From Photobacterium salinisoli (GTDB lineage Bacteria > Pseudomonadota > Gammaproteobacteria > Enterobacterales > Vibrionaceae), in the NCBI RefSeq assembly GCF_003614885.1, contig NZ_QZMS01000007.1, forward strand, positions 1,054,001 through 1,118,000: a stretch of DNA of 64,000 nt, in the 5' to 3' direction. Positions 11,035 to 21,672 of the stretch are shown here, in pieces. Numbering within the stretch: position 1 is the stretch's first letter; each line of letters opens with the position of its first letter. The notes under the pieces are model-generated. The model was not told where the DNA came from. It did no database searches and worked only from the letters and a program-made list of their open reading frames with translations. Position numbers and translations under genes: made by a program.

Positions 11035-11586
11035 TTACTTCTTCTTAGGGGCAAGCATCATGGTCATTTGACGACCTTCTACACGACTAGGGAAGCTCTC
11101 GACGACAGCGATGTCGACCAGTTCATCCTTAATACGGTTCAGAAGATCAATACCCAGACCTTGGTGGGCCATTTCACGACCGCGGAAACGCAGTGTGACT
11201 TTACCCTTGTTGCCCTCTTCTAAAAAGCGAGTCAGGTTGCGCAGTTTTACCTGATAGTCGCCTTCATCTGTACCAGGACGGAATTTAACTTCCTTAACCT
11301 GGATTTGTTTTTGCTTTTTCTTTTGCTCTTTAGCAGCCTTGCTCTTTTCGAACAGGTACTTGCCATAGTCCATCACTCGACAGACTGGTGGCTCGGCATT
11401 AGGGCTGATTTCAACCAGATCGACACCAGCTTCATTCGCTGCACTAATTGCTTCTTCAATAGAAACAACACCGATAGACTCACCATCGATACCAGTTAAA
11501 CGAACTTCGCGTACGCCACGGATTTCGCCATTGATACGGTGTGCGTTTTGCTTAACTGGTGCTTGAGTTCTTTTTCCGCCTTTAAT
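11035..11586 (-). CDS. infC: translation initiation factor IF-3, ATT start codon
   Basis: 183 residues when read from an ATT at 11584-11586. This gives the conserved start MKGGKRTQ and the linker and C-terminal domains, with [15 protein letters not shown] as signature. A frame starting at ATG would lose the whole N-terminal domain. GGAGG sits upstream inside the end of thrS, whose stop is only 3 bases before the ATT. In E. coli the AUU start is the basis of IF-3 autoregulation, because IF-3 discriminates against non-standard starts; the same device is evidently kept here. Confidence 0.96.
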   Translation of the reverse strand: MKGGKRTQAPVKQNAHRINGEIRGVREVRLTGIDGESIGVVSIEEAISAANEAGVDLVEISPNAEPPVCRVMDYGKYLFEKSKAAKEQKKKQKQIQVKEVKFRPGTDEGDYQVKLRNLTRFLEEGNKGKVTLRFRGREMAHQGLGIDLLNRIKDELVDIAVVESFPSRVEGRQMTMMLAPKKK

Positions 11587-11589
11587 ACC

Positions 11590-13518
11590 TTATTCCTCCA
11601 AAACATTGAGCTTACGACTGCTAATCTCTTGTTGCATGTACGCAACAAAGTCATCAATCTTGAATTTACCCAAATCGTTACCCTTGCGAGTACGAACCGC
11701 AACCTCACCTGCTTCGACTTCTTTGTCACCGCAGACAAGCATATACGGAACTCGCTTTAAAGTATGTTCGCGGATTTTAAAGCCAATTTTCTCATTTCTC
11801 AAGTCCGCGTTGACTCGGATTCCACTTTTTTGCAGTTTTTCTACAACTTCTCGAACATATTCTGACTGGCTGTCAGTAATATTCATGACGACTGCTTGTT
11901 GTGGCGCCAACCAGGTTGGGAAGTAACCCGCGTATTCTTCGATGAGGATACCGATGAAACGCTCCAGGGAACCAAGAATTGCGCGGTGAATCATAACTGG
12001 CGTATGACGCTCATTATCTTCACCGACATAAGTCGCCCCCAGACGCTCAGGCAGAGCAAAGTCTAGCTGAACTGTACCGCACTGCCAAGCTCGATCTAAG
12101 CAGTCATGCAAAGTAAATTCAATTTTAGGGCCGTAGAACGCCCCTTCACCTTCCTGAATATCGTAAGGAATGTTCATTGATTCCAGTGCGATTTTCAGGT
12201 CAGATTCGGCTTTGTCCCACATTTCATCGGAACCAACACGCTTTTCAGGACGTGTAGACAGCTTCACCACAATATTGTTGAAACCAAAGGTTTCATAAGT
12301 GTCATAAACCATCTTGATACAAGAAGTCACTTCTTCCTGCACCTGATTTTCCGTACAGAAAATGTGCGCATCATCCTGCGTGAAACCACGAACACGCATC
12401 AGACCGTGCAGTGCACCTGACGGTTCGTTACGATGACAGCTACCAAACTCGGCCATACGTAATGGCAGATCACGGTATGATTTCAGACCCTGATTGAAGA
12501 TCTGAACGTGACCCGGACAGTTCATTGGCTTAATCGCATACTCACGTTTTTCCGACTCAGTCGTAAACATGTTCTCTGCGTACTTGTCCCAGTGACCAGA
12601 GCGTTCCCACAGAACGCGGTCCATCATCAGCGGACCTTTCACTTCCTGGTAATCATACTCAGTCAGCTTGTCACGGACGAACACTTCCAGCTCACGGAAC
12701 ACAGTCCAGCCGTTGTGATGCCAGAACACCATACCCGGCGCTTCTTGCTGCATATGATACAGATCAAGTTGCTTGCCCAGTTTACGGTGGTCACGCTTAG
12801 CCGCTTCTTCCAGACGCGTCAGGTGCGCTTTCAGTGCTTTCTTATCATGGAACGCTGTGCCGTAAATACGCTGTAACATCTTGTTATCGCTGTTACCGCG
12901 CCAGTAGGCACCAGCCACATTCAGCAGTTTGAAATGCTGGCAAAAGCCCATGTTCGGCACGTGCGGGCCACGACACATGTCGATGTATTCTTCATGGAGG
13001 TACAATCCCGGACGGTCATCGCGAGAGACATTCTCATCCAGGATTTCCATTTTGTAGGGTTCGCCGCGAGACTCAAAAGTATCACGTGCTTCCTGCCAGC
13101 TGACTTTCTTCTTGATAACGTCGTATTTGGTTTTCGCCAGTTCAACCATGCGTTTTTCGATCTTTTCCAGATCGTCAGTGGTCAGTGGCTGTTCCAGATC
13201 GACGTCATAATAGAAACCGGAATCAATCGTTGGACCGATCGCCATTTTCACATCCGGGTACAGTTGCTTGATCGCATGACCCAAAAGGTGAGCACAAGAG
13301 TGACGAACGATTTCCAGACCGTCTTCATCTTTTGCGGTGATGATTTCCAGTTTTGCGTCGTTTTCAATCAAATCACAGGCATCAACGCGAACACCGTCAA
13401 CACGACCGGCAATACAGGCTTTCGCCAGGCCAGGGCCGATAGACAGCGCCACATCGAGAGTAGAAACCGGGTTATCAAATTGACGCTGACTGCCGTCAGG
13501 AAGAGTAATTACAGGCAT
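11590..13518 (-). CDS. thrS: threonine-tRNA ligase
   Basis: 642 residues with the TGS domain at the N-terminus, the editing domain with [10 protein letters not shown], the class II core with the zinc-site segment MNCPGHV and the C-terminal anticodon-binding domain. Charges tRNA-Thr and hydrolyses Ser-tRNA-Thr. In E. coli the mRNA leader mimics tRNA-Thr for autoregulation; I did not resolve such a structure here. Head gene of the leftward translation operon, divergent from hutC across 285 bases. Confidence 0.98.
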   Translation of the reverse strand: MPVITLPDGSQRQFDNPVSTLDVALSIGPGLAKACIAGRVDGVRVDACDLIENDAKLEIITAKDEDGLEIVRHSCAHLLGHAIKQLYPDVKMAIGPTIDSGFYYDVDLEQPLTTDDLEKIEKRMVELAKTKYDVIKKKVSWQEARDTFESRGEPYKMEILDENVSRDDRPGLYLHEEYIDMCRGPHVPNMGFCQHFKLLNVAGAYWRGNSDNKMLQRIYGTAFHDKKALKAHLTRLEEAAKRDHRKLGKQLDLYHMQQEAPGMVFWHHNGWTVFRELEVFVRDKLTEYDYQEVKGPLMMDRVLWERSGHWDKYAENMFTTESEKREYAIKPMNCPGHVQIFNQGLKSYRDLPLRMAEFGSCHRNEPSGALHGLMRVRGFTQDDAHIFCTENQVQEEVTSCIKMVYDTYETFGFNNIVVKLSTRPEKRVGSDEMWDKAESDLKIALESMNIPYDIQEGEGAFYGPKIEFTLHDCLDRAWQCGTVQLDFALPERLGATYVGEDNERHTPVMIHRAILGSLERFIGILIEEYAGYFPTWLAPQQAVVMNITDSQSEYVREVVEKLQKSGIRVNADLRNEKIGFKIREHTLKRVPYMLVCGDKEVEAGEVAVRTRKGNDLGKFKIDDFVAYMQQEISSRKLNVLEE

Positions 13519-13759
13519 TCATTGATCCTTTGTTCAGTGGTGCCACATACCAAGTAGCACATGCAATTTCGTATTTTACCGCCTGCCAAGGCGCAGGACG
13601 GTGATGAGATAATGTCTGTTTCGGTGTGAATTTTGGCACAAATCAAAATTGCTGACCCCAGACAGAAGGCGAATTGTAATGGATTGACTCACAAAACTAA
13701 AGATAGAAAAGCCAGTTGCGTGTGAGCCACTTGCAAAATAAGGGAAAAGTTGCTTTCAT

Positions 13760-13771
13760 TTGTATAGGCAA
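13760..13771. promoter_or_regulatory. HutC operator in front of hutC
   Basis: TTGTATAGGCAA matches the palindromic hut operator TTGTATATACAA at 10 of 12 positions and lies 32 bases before the hutC start, so HutC probably represses its own gene. Confidence 0.7.
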
Positions 13772-13803
13772 TTTAGAGTCGATAATGACGCAGAGACAAC
13801 ACC

Positions 13804-14511
13804 ATGGCAAGCGCACCGCGTTATCAGCAAATCAAAGAGTACCTCGACCAGAAAATCCAGAGCCGTGAATGGCCTCCCGGATATAAGATCCCCACCGAAA
13901 TTGAGCTGTCAGAGCAGTTTGAAGTCAGTCGGATGACGGCCAATAAAGCTATCAAAGAACTGGTTAATGAAGGGTTTCTGGAACGCACACCCCGTTTAGG
14001 TACTTTTGTCTGCAATAAAAAAGCTGAATCTCCTTTGATGGAAATTCGGAACATTGCAGCAGAAGTCACAAGCCGGGGCCATCAATACTCCAGCAAAGTG
14101 ATCACGCAACAACAGGTTAAAGCCCGTGATGAAATTGCATTACGCTTAGGCGTCCGGCATGACACGACTGTGTATTTCACTCAAATCGTTCATTACGAAA
14201 ATAAGGTGCCAATTCAGTTAGAAGAACGCTGGGTAAACCCGCACTTTGCCCCCGATTATATCCAGCAGGATTTTACGACTCAAACACCCAATGAGTATTT
14301 GATGCAGACATGTCCGCTCAGCGATATTGAGCATACTGTTGAAGCCATTCTGCCCCCGTCGCATATCAGTGAGCTGCTCGAAATGGAGATCGAGTCGCCA
14401 TGCCTGCTGCTCAATCGTCGTACCTGGAGTAACACCAATCTCATTAGCACCGCGCTACTGTACCACCCTGGCGATAAATACAAACTCAGCTCCAGAACAC
14501 GGGTCATTTAA
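13804..14511 (+). CDS. hutC: histidine utilisation repressor, GntR family
   Basis: 235 residues: winged-helix GntR domain (about 5-73, with LSEQFEVSRMTANKAIKEL as the recognition region) and a C-terminal UTRA effector domain. HutC represses the hut genes until urocanate binds. Operator-like sites lie before this gene and before hutI, which fits autoregulation and control of hutIGU. A terminator separates it from hutI. Confidence 0.94.
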   Translation: MASAPRYQQIKEYLDQKIQSREWPPGYKIPTEIELSEQFEVSRMTANKAIKELVNEGFLERTPRLGTFVCNKKAESPLMEIRNIAAEVTSRGHQYSSKVITQQQVKARDEIALRLGVRHDTTVYFTQIVHYENKVPIQLEERWVNPHFAPDYIQQDFTTQTPNEYLMQTCPLSDIEHTVEAILPPSHISELLEMEIESPCLLLNRRTWSNTNLISTALLYHPGDKYKLSSRTRVI

Positions 14512-14568
14512 CACTGATTCGTCTTCATCCACTTAATAACTGGCTGTTTTCTTATCTATCATATTGAT

Positions 14569-14602
14569 ACAAAAGCCTGATCATTCAGTGGTCAGGCTTT
14601 TG
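14569..14602 (+). terminator. terminator after hutC
   Basis: Inverted repeat ACAAAAGCCTGA ... TCAGGCTTTTGT, 58 bases past the hutC stop. Confidence 0.8.
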
Positions 14603-14720
14603 TCTGGTACATCGTTCTCGCCTGACACTGCTCTTTCCCGCTGCTAAGTGCGCGACACTTAATAGAATCCTTCAACATAAATCACATTTTTGTTACATCA
14701 GATCTTGAGTTTTTCCTGAT

Positions 14721-14750
14721 TTCAGACTTTAATTTGTATATACATATAAT
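14721..14750 (+). promoter_or_regulatory. hutIGU promoter with overlapping HutC operator
   Basis: TTGTATATACAT at 14734-14745 matches the HutC palindrome at 11 of 12 positions. It abuts a perfect -10 TATAAT at 14745-14750; TTCAGA at 14721-14726 could be the -35 with an 18-base spacer. A bound repressor would sit between the two boxes and block polymerase. Confidence 0.75.
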
Positions 14751-14773
14751 CAACCAAAGAGACGCCGCTCACA

Positions 14774-16003
14774 ATGGAACGCATTCTGACTAATCTCAAA
14801 CTCGTCACCATGGAACCGCAACACGGTTATCAGATCATTGATAACGCCATGGTGATCATCCGTCAGGGCAAGATCAGCTACGCCGGTCCGCAGCAGGCAA
14901 ACTGGCAGGACACTGTCGGCAGCCAGGCCGACATTGTGGATTGTAAACAGGCTCTGGTCACTCCGGGTTTCATTGATTGCCATACCCATCTGGTGTTTGC
15001 GGGCAATCGTGCTAACGAATTTGAACAGCGCCTGAACGGTGTACCTTATGAAGAGATCGCCAAGGCCGGCGGCGGCATTTTATCTACCGTCAGAGCCACA
15101 CGAGCCGCCACTGAAGATGAACTGTTTGAATTAGCATCAGAGCGTCTGGCTGGTCTTAAACGTGACGGTGTCACAACTGTCGAAATAAAATCCGGCTATG
15201 GCCTGACGACCGAAGATGAGCTGAAAATGCTCCGTGTTGCTCGCAGAATTGGCAAGCAGGCCGATATCAAAGTTTCCACCACACTGCTGGCCGCACACGC
15301 ATTGCCGCCAGAATATGCCGGACGCAGCGACGATTATATTACGTTGGTCTGCGATGAAATAATTCCTGCCGCCGCCAGAGAAAAACTGGCTGACGCCGTT
15401 GACGTGTTCTGTGAAGGCATAGGCTTCTCCCCTGCCCAGTGTGAGCGCGTATTCAAGGCAGCCATCCAGCATAATCTGATGATCAAAGGCCATACAGAAC
15501 AGCTGTCGAATCTGGGTGGCAGTGCTCTAGCTGCCAGCCTGGGTGCGAAGTCTGTTGACCACATTGAATACCTGGATCAAAAAGGCGTTGATGCGCTGGC
15601 AGAGAACAACACTGTCGCCACCTTACTGCCTGGCGCCTTTTATTTCCTGAGAGAAACCCAGCAACCTCCTGTTTCACTGCTTCGTGAAAAAGGTGTCCCG
15701 ATGGCGATTTCCACCGACTTTAACCCTGGCACCTCGCCGATTGCCTCACTGCGTACCATGATGAACATGGCGTGTACCTTCTTCCGTCTGACGCCGGAAG
15801 AGTGTCTCAGAGGTGTTACCGCCAATGCCGCTCAGGCACTGGGCCTGAGTGAAGAGTGCGGGCAGATCCGTACAGGCATGGCAGCGGATCTGGCACTGTG
15901 GAATCTTGACTCGCCAGCAGAGCTGTCCTATCGCATGGGTGTGCCGGATTTAATCGCCCGGGTTGTGGATGGCAACGTATTTTATCAACCCAAGAATCAG
16001 TAA
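14774..16003 (+). CDS. hutI: imidazolonepropionase
   Basis: 409-residue amidohydrolase that opens the imidazolone ring to give formiminoglutamate, the third step of histidine degradation. The metal motif CHTH (H70, H72) and the family's later metal residues in KGHTEQL and STDFNPG are present. First gene of hutIGU; hutG follows after 12 bases. Confidence 0.97.
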   Translation: MERILTNLKLVTMEPQHGYQIIDNAMVIIRQGKISYAGPQQANWQDTVGSQADIVDCKQALVTPGFIDCHTHLVFAGNRANEFEQRLNGVPYEEIAKAGGGILSTVRATRAATEDELFELASERLAGLKRDGVTTVEIKSGYGLTTEDELKMLRVARRIGKQADIKVSTTLLAAHALPPEYAGRSDDYITLVCDEIIPAAAREKLADAVDVFCEGIGFSPAQCERVFKAAIQHNLMIKGHTEQLSNLGGSALAASLGAKSVDHIEYLDQKGVDALAENNTVATLLPGAFYFLRETQQPPVSLLREKGVPMAISTDFNPGTSPIASLRTMMNMACTFFRLTPEECLRGVTANAAQALGLSEECGQIRTGMAADLALWNLDSPAELSYRMGVPDLIARVVDGNVFYQPKNQ

Positions 16004-16015
16004 ACAGGAGGCTGT

Positions 16016-17023
16016 ATGCCTATTGATATGAGTGTATGGCAAGGACGCAGTGATCCTGAAGACGGTAACAAAGGTCTGCGCTGGCACCAAAAAGTGCAAC
16101 CGGCCGACAATGCCAATGACAACGGCATCATGTTGCTTGGCTTCGCCTGTGATGAAGGCGTCTCACGCAACAAAGGCCGTACCGGCGCTTATGATGCGCC
16201 AGTTGCGATTCGCCGCGCCTTGGCCAACCTGGCCTGGCACCACGAAGAGCCCGTTTATGACGGCGGTAATATCAGTTGCGACGACAGCAACCTGGAGCTG
16301 GCGCAATACCGGCTGGCAGAAGATGTAAGCCGCGCCCTGCGCCAGCGTCACAAAGTGATCGTCTTTGGCGGTGGGCATGAAGTGGCCTGGGGATCGTTTC
16401 AGGGCATTGGCAATTATCTGGTGCAAAAGCAGCATGTTGCCGGCAATGCGAATGAAGCACAGCAGCCGCCGCGTGTTGGCATCATCAACTTTGATGCGCA
16501 CTTTGATCTGCGTAATCCGCCGGGTGGCAAGCAATCGGAGAAAGGCAGTTCAGGCACCCCATTCCACCAGGCTGCCCGTTTTTGCGAAATGCATAACTGG
16601 CCATTCAAATATGCCTGTCTGGGACTGGCACGTACCAGTAACACCCAGGCGTTGTATGAAAAAGCCGACCGTTTAGGTGTGCTTTATAAAGATGACCATG
16701 AACTGGTTCATCACAAAATGGAACAGACTCTGACAGAGCTTCAGCGATTTATTGATCAGTGTGATTACCTCTATCTGACCATTGATCTGGATGTTTTCCC
16801 GGCCTCTGTGGCGCCTGGGGTCAGTGCCCCGGCTGCGCGCGGCGTGCCATTCGATATCGTTGAAATGCTGCTGGAACCGATATTAAAAGCCAGAACGCCG
16901 AAAGGCGAGTCGAAGATCCTGGTCGCGGATCTGGCTGAGTACAACCCCCGATTCGACATTGATAATCAAACTGCGCGGTTAGCTGCACGGCTGGCCTGGA
17001 CAATCGCCCGCGCGATTCGTTAA
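16016..17023 (+). CDS. hutG: formimidoylglutamase
   Basis: 335 residues, arginase/ureohydrolase fold with the dinuclear manganese motifs GGGHE, NFDAHFDLR and TIDLDVF. Hydrolyses formiminoglutamate to glutamate and formamide. Preceded by an AGGAGG site. Lies between hutI and hutU in one operon. Confidence 0.97.
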   Translation: MPIDMSVWQGRSDPEDGNKGLRWHQKVQPADNANDNGIMLLGFACDEGVSRNKGRTGAYDAPVAIRRALANLAWHHEEPVYDGGNISCDDSNLELAQYRLAEDVSRALRQRHKVIVFGGGHEVAWGSFQGIGNYLVQKQHVAGNANEAQQPPRVGIINFDAHFDLRNPPGGKQSEKGSSGTPFHQAARFCEMHNWPFKYACLGLARTSNTQALYEKADRLGVLYKDDHELVHHKMEQTLTELQRFIDQCDYLYLTIDLDVFPASVAPGVSAPAARGVPFDIVEMLLEPILKARTPKGESKILVADLAEYNPRFDIDNQTARLAARLAWTIARAIR

Positions 17024-17047
17024 CCCAAAAGCGGCAAGGAGAGCAAA

Positions 17048-18733
17048 ATGACGCAACAGCAGAATCCACGTCTGGACACGACACGTACCATACAAGCACC
17101 AACAGGCACCAAACTGAATGCCAAGTCTTGGCTGACAGAAGCCCCGCTGCGTATGCTGATGAATAACCTGCACCCCGATGTGGCAGAACATCCGCATTCA
17201 CTGGTGGTATATGGTGGTATTGGCCGTGCTGCCCGTAACTGGGAATGTTATGACAAGATTGTGGAAGTCCTGAAACGTTTGGAAGATGACGAGACACTGC
17301 TGGTTCAGTCTGGTAAACCTGTCGGCGTGTTTAAAACGCACAGCAACGCGCCGCGGGTACTGATTGCTAACTCCAATATCGTGCCGCATTGGGCAAACTG
17401 GGAGCACTTCAACGAGCTGGATAAGAAAGGCCTGATGATGTACGGCCAGATGACCGCAGGCAGCTGGATCTACATCGGTTCGCAAGGCATCGTTCAAGGC
17501 ACCTACGAAACCTTTGTGGCTATGGCGCGTAAACACTTTAATGGTGATGCGTCAGGTCGCTGGGTACTGACTGGCGGTCTGGGCGGCATGGGTGGCGCTC
17601 AGCCTCTGGCGGCCACCATGGCGGGTTTCTCTATGATTGCGGTTGAGTGTGATGAATCGCGCATTGATTACCGTCTGCGTACCGGTTATGTCGATTGCAA
17701 AGCCACGACGCTGGATGAAGCCCTTGCGATCATTGAAGAATCCAAACAAACCGGTAAGCCGGTTTCTGTTGGCCTGCTGGGTAATGCTGCTGATGTCTTC
17801 CCTGAACTGGTGAAGCGCGGCATCGTGCCAGACTGTACCACTGACCAGACGTCAGCCCACGATCCGCTCAATGGCTACCTGCCGCAGGGCTGGACCATGG
17901 AGCACGCGGCAGAAATGCGTCTGAAAGACGAAGCTGCGGTTGTGAAAGCGGCAAAAGCGTCGATGGCGGTACAGGTACAGGCGATGCTGGATCTGCAAAA
18001 AGCAGGTTCTGCAACCGTCGATTACGGCAACAACATACGCCAGATGGCGCTGGAAGAAGGTGTTGAAAACGCGTTCGATTTCCCAGGGTTCGTACCGGCT
18101 TATATTCGTCCCCTGTTCTGTGAAGGTGTCGGTCCGTTCCGCTGGGCTGCTCTGTCTGGCGACCCGGAAGACATCTACAAAACCGATCAGAAAGTCAAAG
18201 AGCTGATCCCGGATAACCCGCACCTGCATAACTGGCTGGACATGGCGCGCGAGCGTATCCAGTTTCAGGGACTGCCGGCACGTATTTGCTGGGTGGGACT
18301 GAAAGACCGCGCACGTTTAGGTCTGGCATTCAACGAAATGGTGCGTAACGGTGAGCTGAAAGCGCCTATCGTAATTGGCCGTGATCACCTGGATTCAGGC
18401 TCTGTCTCCAGCCCTAACCGCGAAACGGAAGGCATGATGGACGGCTCAGACACTGTCTCCGACTGGCCACTGCTCAATGCCCTGCTGAACACAGCATCGG
18501 GCGCGACCTGGGTTTCCCTTCACCACGGTGGTGGCGTAGGTATGGGCTTCTCTCAGCATTCGGGCATGGTGATTGTGTGTGACGGCACCGATGAAGCCGA
18601 AGAGCGCATTCGCCGCGTATTGCGTAACGACCCAGCTACTGGCGTGATGCGTCACGCCGATGCCGGCTACGACATTGCAATCAACTGCGCCAAAGAACAG
18701 GGCCTTGATCTGCCGATGATTACTGACAAATAG
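17048..18733 (+). CDS. hutU: urocanate hydratase
   Basis: 561 residues, the usual length. The NAD-binding segment [10 protein letters not shown] and the conserved C-terminal [15 protein letters not shown] are intact. Converts urocanate to imidazolonepropionate using tightly bound NAD+. The first enzyme of the pathway, histidase (hutH), normally lies next to hutU in Vibrio clusters but is not found here. Confidence 0.98.
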   Translation: MTQQQNPRLDTTRTIQAPTGTKLNAKSWLTEAPLRMLMNNLHPDVAEHPHSLVVYGGIGRAARNWECYDKIVEVLKRLEDDETLLVQSGKPVGVFKTHSNAPRVLIANSNIVPHWANWEHFNELDKKGLMMYGQMTAGSWIYIGSQGIVQGTYETFVAMARKHFNGDASGRWVLTGGLGGMGGAQPLAATMAGFSMIAVECDESRIDYRLRTGYVDCKATTLDEALAIIEESKQTGKPVSVGLLGNAADVFPELVKRGIVPDCTTDQTSAHDPLNGYLPQGWTMEHAAEMRLKDEAAVVKAAKASMAVQVQAMLDLQKAGSATVDYGNNIRQMALEEGVENAFDFPGFVPAYIRPLFCEGVGPFRWAALSGDPEDIYKTDQKVKELIPDNPHLHNWLDMARERIQFQGLPARICWVGLKDRARLGLAFNEMVRNGELKAPIVIGRDHLDSGSVSSPNRETEGMMDGSDTVSDWPLLNALLNTASGATWVSLHHGGGVGMGFSQHSGMVIVCDGTDEAEERIRRVLRNDPATGVMRHADAGYDIAINCAKEQGLDLPMITDK

Positions 18734-18911
18734 TGCCAGCAGTAATGATCACAGCTGATAGCTAGCAGTTTTTTTCAGGCAGAATGAGTGTGCAGCCTGT
18801 GCCACCCTGCCACTCACGCAGAGACCCGTCGCAGGATTCTGGCCGTACAACGTCAGACGCTTTTGCGCCAAGTCTCTGATTGAGAGCGATCAACATTCAG
18901 CTATACCACTA
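18734..18911. other. gap after hutU, no hutH
   Basis: I translated this gap in the hutU direction and saw no histidase-like sequence. It starts with a 21-base motif (18732-18752) that recurs imperfectly at 21752-21772. Confidence 0.5.
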
Positions 18912-18937
18912 AGCCGGGAGCCCTCCCGGCTTTTTTA
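18912..18937 (+). terminator. terminator of the hut operon
   Basis: AGCCGGGAG-CC-CTCCCGGCT followed by six T residues, about 180 bases after the hutU stop. Confidence 0.9.
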
Positions 18938-19252
18938 TCTGAATCCGTTATTAAAACAGCTTTGATATGAATTTTACTGCCCTGCACTTTTTAATTGACT
19001 GTTTTTGTTATTTAAGTCAGCTAAGCGGTGAACATATAGTCTATGCTGTGATGAGGTAAAGCACGGGGCGACGGACAAAAAACACACAAATAACGTCAGT
19101 CCGGCGTAGAGATGAACCATGGGTCATTCCGGTTCACATAATCAGCCTGCCCCAACAGATTTGGCGTCACTGTCTTTTTATAATTCAGCCCAGGTGCTGT
19201 TTTATTGTTTATCATGATTTGTACCCAAACTGGTTTGTACCCGGAGGATGCT
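18938..19252. other. upstream region of the fructosamine-kinase gene
   Basis: 315 bases with no coding sequence I believe in. Just before the Shine-Dalgarno of the next gene, TTTGTACCC occurs twice as a direct repeat (19218-19226 and 19234-19242). No clear promoter was identified. Confidence 0.4.
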
Positions 19253-20125
19253 ATGTGGCAAGCGATTTCCCATCAGCTTTCAGACGTACTTGAGCAGCCC
19301 TTTACCATACGTGAGCGCGATACGCTCCCTGGCGGGGATGTTAACGAATGCTATTGCATCAGCGATGGCGTTCAAAGGTACTTCATCAAGCTTAATGAGA
19401 AAGATCAGCTTCCCGTTTTTGAAGCAGAAGCGGAAAGTCTGCGGGTCCTGCGGGAAACAAACTCAGTGACAGTGCCAACAAGCCGGCATATGGGCATAAG
19501 CCGGGATAAAGCCTTCCTTGTCCTCGATTTCATGCCCATGAAAAGTCTGGACACGGAATCGGCTCACACCCTTGGCCAGCAACTGGCGCATCTTCATAAG
19601 TGGGGTGAACAGCCGGAATACGGCTTTGACATGGATAACTTCATTGGCCTGACGCCTCAGCCCAATCAATGGCGTCGCAAATGGTGCCGCTTTTTCGCTG
19701 AACAGCGTATTGCCTGGCAGCTTCAGCTCTGTGAAGAGAAAGGCATCGACTTTGGCAGCATTGATGTCATCACAGGCAGGGTTATTGATATCTTGTCGGC
19801 ACATCAGCCCAAACCTTCCCTGCTGCACGGCGATTTATGGCATGGAAACACGGCACTCAGTGTCGATGGACCTGTTATTTATGACCCCGCCTGCTATTGG
19901 GGCGACAGAGAGTGCGACATTGCCATGACAGAGCTGTTCGGTGGATTTCCCGACAGTTTCTATAATGGCTATCAGTCTGTTTTCCCACTGGATGATGGCT
20001 ACAAACAACGTCGCGACCTGTACAACCTTTACCATTTGCTGAACCACTGTAATCTCTTTGGCGGAGAATATCTGGATCAGGCAGAACGCTGTATTCGCAG
20101 GCTGAATCTGACTGATTCTGAGTAG
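19253..20125 (+). CDS. fructosamine kinase family protein (YniA-like)
   Basis: 290 residues with an APH/choline-kinase fold: N-lobe with LPGGDVNECY, the catalytic HGDLWHGN (192-199) and the metal-binding Asp in IYDPACY (D211). The ATG at 19253 has GGAGG upstream and gives the same N-terminus as E. coli YniA (MWQAI); the frame extends 16 codons further without support. Family members phosphorylate sugar amines or ribulosamines, a protein/sugar deglycation step. hxpB follows, as in E. coli where yniA and yniC are neighbours. Confidence 0.9.
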   Translation: MWQAISHQLSDVLEQPFTIRERDTLPGGDVNECYCISDGVQRYFIKLNEKDQLPVFEAEAESLRVLRETNSVTVPTSRHMGISRDKAFLVLDFMPMKSLDTESAHTLGQQLAHLHKWGEQPEYGFDMDNFIGLTPQPNQWRRKWCRFFAEQRIAWQLQLCEEKGIDFGSIDVITGRVIDILSAHQPKPSLLHGDLWHGNTALSVDGPVIYDPACYWGDRECDIAMTELFGGFPDSFYNGYQSVFPLDDGYKQRRDLYNLYHLLNHCNLFGGEYLDQAERCIRRLNLTDSE

Positions 20126-20213
20126 TCATTAAACGACAATCCGGGCTACCGTCTGCCGGGTTGAAGTGATAAAGTTCACATTCTTTATCCTTTCAGCTCA
20201 AGACAGGAACCGT

Positions 20214-20867
20214 ATGTTAAAAGCCGCAATCTTCGATATGGATGGCCTTCTGGTCGACTCAGAACCTTTCTGGCAACGTGCCCAGGTTGAGGTGTTCTCT
20301 TCGCTGGGTGTCACAATTTCACAGCAGGAAACGCTGGAAACCATGGGGTTGCGAATCGATCACATTGTTGATCTCTGGTTCGAACGTCAGCCTTGGCAAG
20401 GCCCGACATGTCAGGACGTCAACACCATGATCACTAAACGTGTTGAAGAACTGGTTCAGGAGCACAAACCTATGCTGCCAGGGGTGCGTGAAGCGATACA
20501 GACGTGCCAGGAGATGGGGTTGACGATTGCTCTGGCGTCATCATCACCAATGAGCCTCATTAATGCCACCTTAGATGCCCTGTCACTGACCGAGCATTTC
20601 AGTGCCCTGTTCTCTGCCGAGCACCTTCGCTATGGCAAACCTCACCCGGAAGTGTACCTGAATGCGGCCCATGAACTGGGTATCGATCCGCTCCACTGTG
20701 TAGCCTTTGAAGATTCCCTGAACGGATTGCTGGCCGTTAAGGCAGCCCGCATGAAAAGCATTGTCGTGCCGGAGCAACAGCACAGTGCCGATCTGCGTTG
20801 GTCAATCGCGGACAAAAAACTTAACTCGCTGCTCGAAGTAAATAAAGAATTAATCACCAGTCTTTAA
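20214..20867 (+). CDS. hxpB: hexitol/2-deoxyglucose-6-phosphate phosphatase
   Basis: 217-residue HAD phosphatase with FDMDGLLVDS (D8 and D10), the motif II Ser in ALASSS, the Lys in RYGKPHP and the terminal acidic motif in AFEDS. E. coli HxpB (YniC) dephosphorylates hexitol and sugar phosphates. The ATG at 20214 is preceded by AGGAA; a frame start 16 codons earlier adds residues the family lacks. Confidence 0.9.
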   Translation: MLKAAIFDMDGLLVDSEPFWQRAQVEVFSSLGVTISQQETLETMGLRIDHIVDLWFERQPWQGPTCQDVNTMITKRVEELVQEHKPMLPGVREAIQTCQEMGLTIALASSSPMSLINATLDALSLTEHFSALFSAEHLRYGKPHPEVYLNAAHELGIDPLHCVAFEDSLNGLLAVKAARMKSIVVPEQQHSADLRWSIADKKLNSLLEVNKELITSL

Positions 20868-20885
20868 TCAGGCTGAGGAATGGTT

Positions 20886-20915
20886 AGCCTGTTTGTCGCG
20901 ACACACAAACAGGCT
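20886..20915 (+). terminator. hairpin after hxpB
   Basis: Perfect 11-bp stem AGCCTGTTTGT ... ACAAACAGGCT close after hxpB; the T-run is weak, so termination is likely but not certain. Confidence 0.6.
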
Positions 20916-21300
20916 GTTCATTCTGCGTCACAAAACACTCATCCATATCGCTTTCAAAAGCGTCACTATAGGCCCATTTCCGGCCAATCAATTTCACATT
21001 ACCGTTAGCTTGTCTACTCTCTTCTTATCAACTTTGCAGGCAACAAAGCCCTCGTAGTTAAAACTTCTCAGCAATTCAAAGTTTGCAGTTAATTCACGGC
21101 AAAAACTAATCCGTATCGCTAGGATTAACTTAACGGTTAGCAAACCTATACCCATCGTTTTGTTGCGATTGCCAGGTAAAAAACGCCTTCTGCGCTTTAA
21201 CCAGCCAGTGCTTCAAAAACGAAAGAGTCGTGACTCACCAGTAAGGACACTGGCAGCGGTATGAATGTGCCAATCAGTATCAGGTACATAATGTAAGGAG
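20916..21300. other. non-coding gap before the CPXCG gene
   Basis: About 385 bases with stops in all frames and no gene I recognise. It must hold the promoter of the CPXCG gene; I cannot point to it with confidence. Confidence 0.4.
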
Positions 21301-21306
21301 TAGAAA

Positions 21307-21510
21307 ATGAAGAACTATAGTGAGCAGAGTGTGACTTGTCCGCATTGTGGCCACCATATTCGCATTACCCTGGACAGCAGTGCCGGCAGTCAGGAGTTTT
21401 ATGATGATTGTCCCGCTTGTTGCCATGCGATTCACTTAAACATGCAGGTTGATGAATTACACAAAACCATTCACCTGTTTGTCGATGCTGACGACGAGCA
21501 AATTTTTTAA
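21307..21510 (+). CDS. CPXCG-type zinc-ribbon protein
   Basis: 67 residues with CPHCG (C11, C14) and CPACC (C35, C38), the pattern of the CPXCG cysteine-rich family, and an acidic C-terminus. Probably binds one zinc ion. The biochemical role of the family is unknown. Good Shine-Dalgarno (TAAGGAG) just upstream. A hairpin follows at 21517-21553. Confidence 0.85.
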   Translation: MKNYSEQSVTCPHCGHHIRITLDSSAGSQEFYDDCPACCHAIHLNMQVDELHKTIHLFVDADDEQIF

Positions 21511-21516
21511 CGTCCG

Positions 21517-21553
21517 AATCAGCACGCCCCTCTCACGAGTGGGCGTGTTGATT
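21517..21553 (+). terminator. hairpin after the CPXCG gene
   Basis: Perfect stem AATCAGCACGCCC ... GGGCGTGTTGATT (allowing G-T pairs) right after the stop; no T-run. Confidence 0.55.
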
Positions 21554-21570
21554 AAGACAAACAACGTCCT

Positions 21571-21672
21571 TCAGCCTCTTGCTGCCATTACCCTTTCCAC
21601 CGTATCAACCACTGCCTGCGTCTGAGGATCAATTTCTATATTGATCACATCACCTTTTTGGCGCGCAGACCC
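21571..21672 (-). pseudogene. ribE: 3' remnant of the original riboflavin synthase gene
   Basis: On the minus strand the last ~33 codons read KGDVINIEIDPQTQAVVD followed by TVERVMAARG and a stop. This is the conserved C-terminus of gammaproteobacterial riboflavin synthase. Upstream of it the match disappears and there is no start. In E. coli ribE (ribC) lies divergent from norM/mdtK, exactly the position and strand of this remnant. I infer that the native ribE was lost and its tail left behind. Confidence 0.75.

Noticed and set aside
18734..18911. hutH remnant after hutU
   Set aside because: I translated the gap and found no histidase-like stretch such as the MIO-forming Ala-Ser-Gly or the conserved C-terminus.
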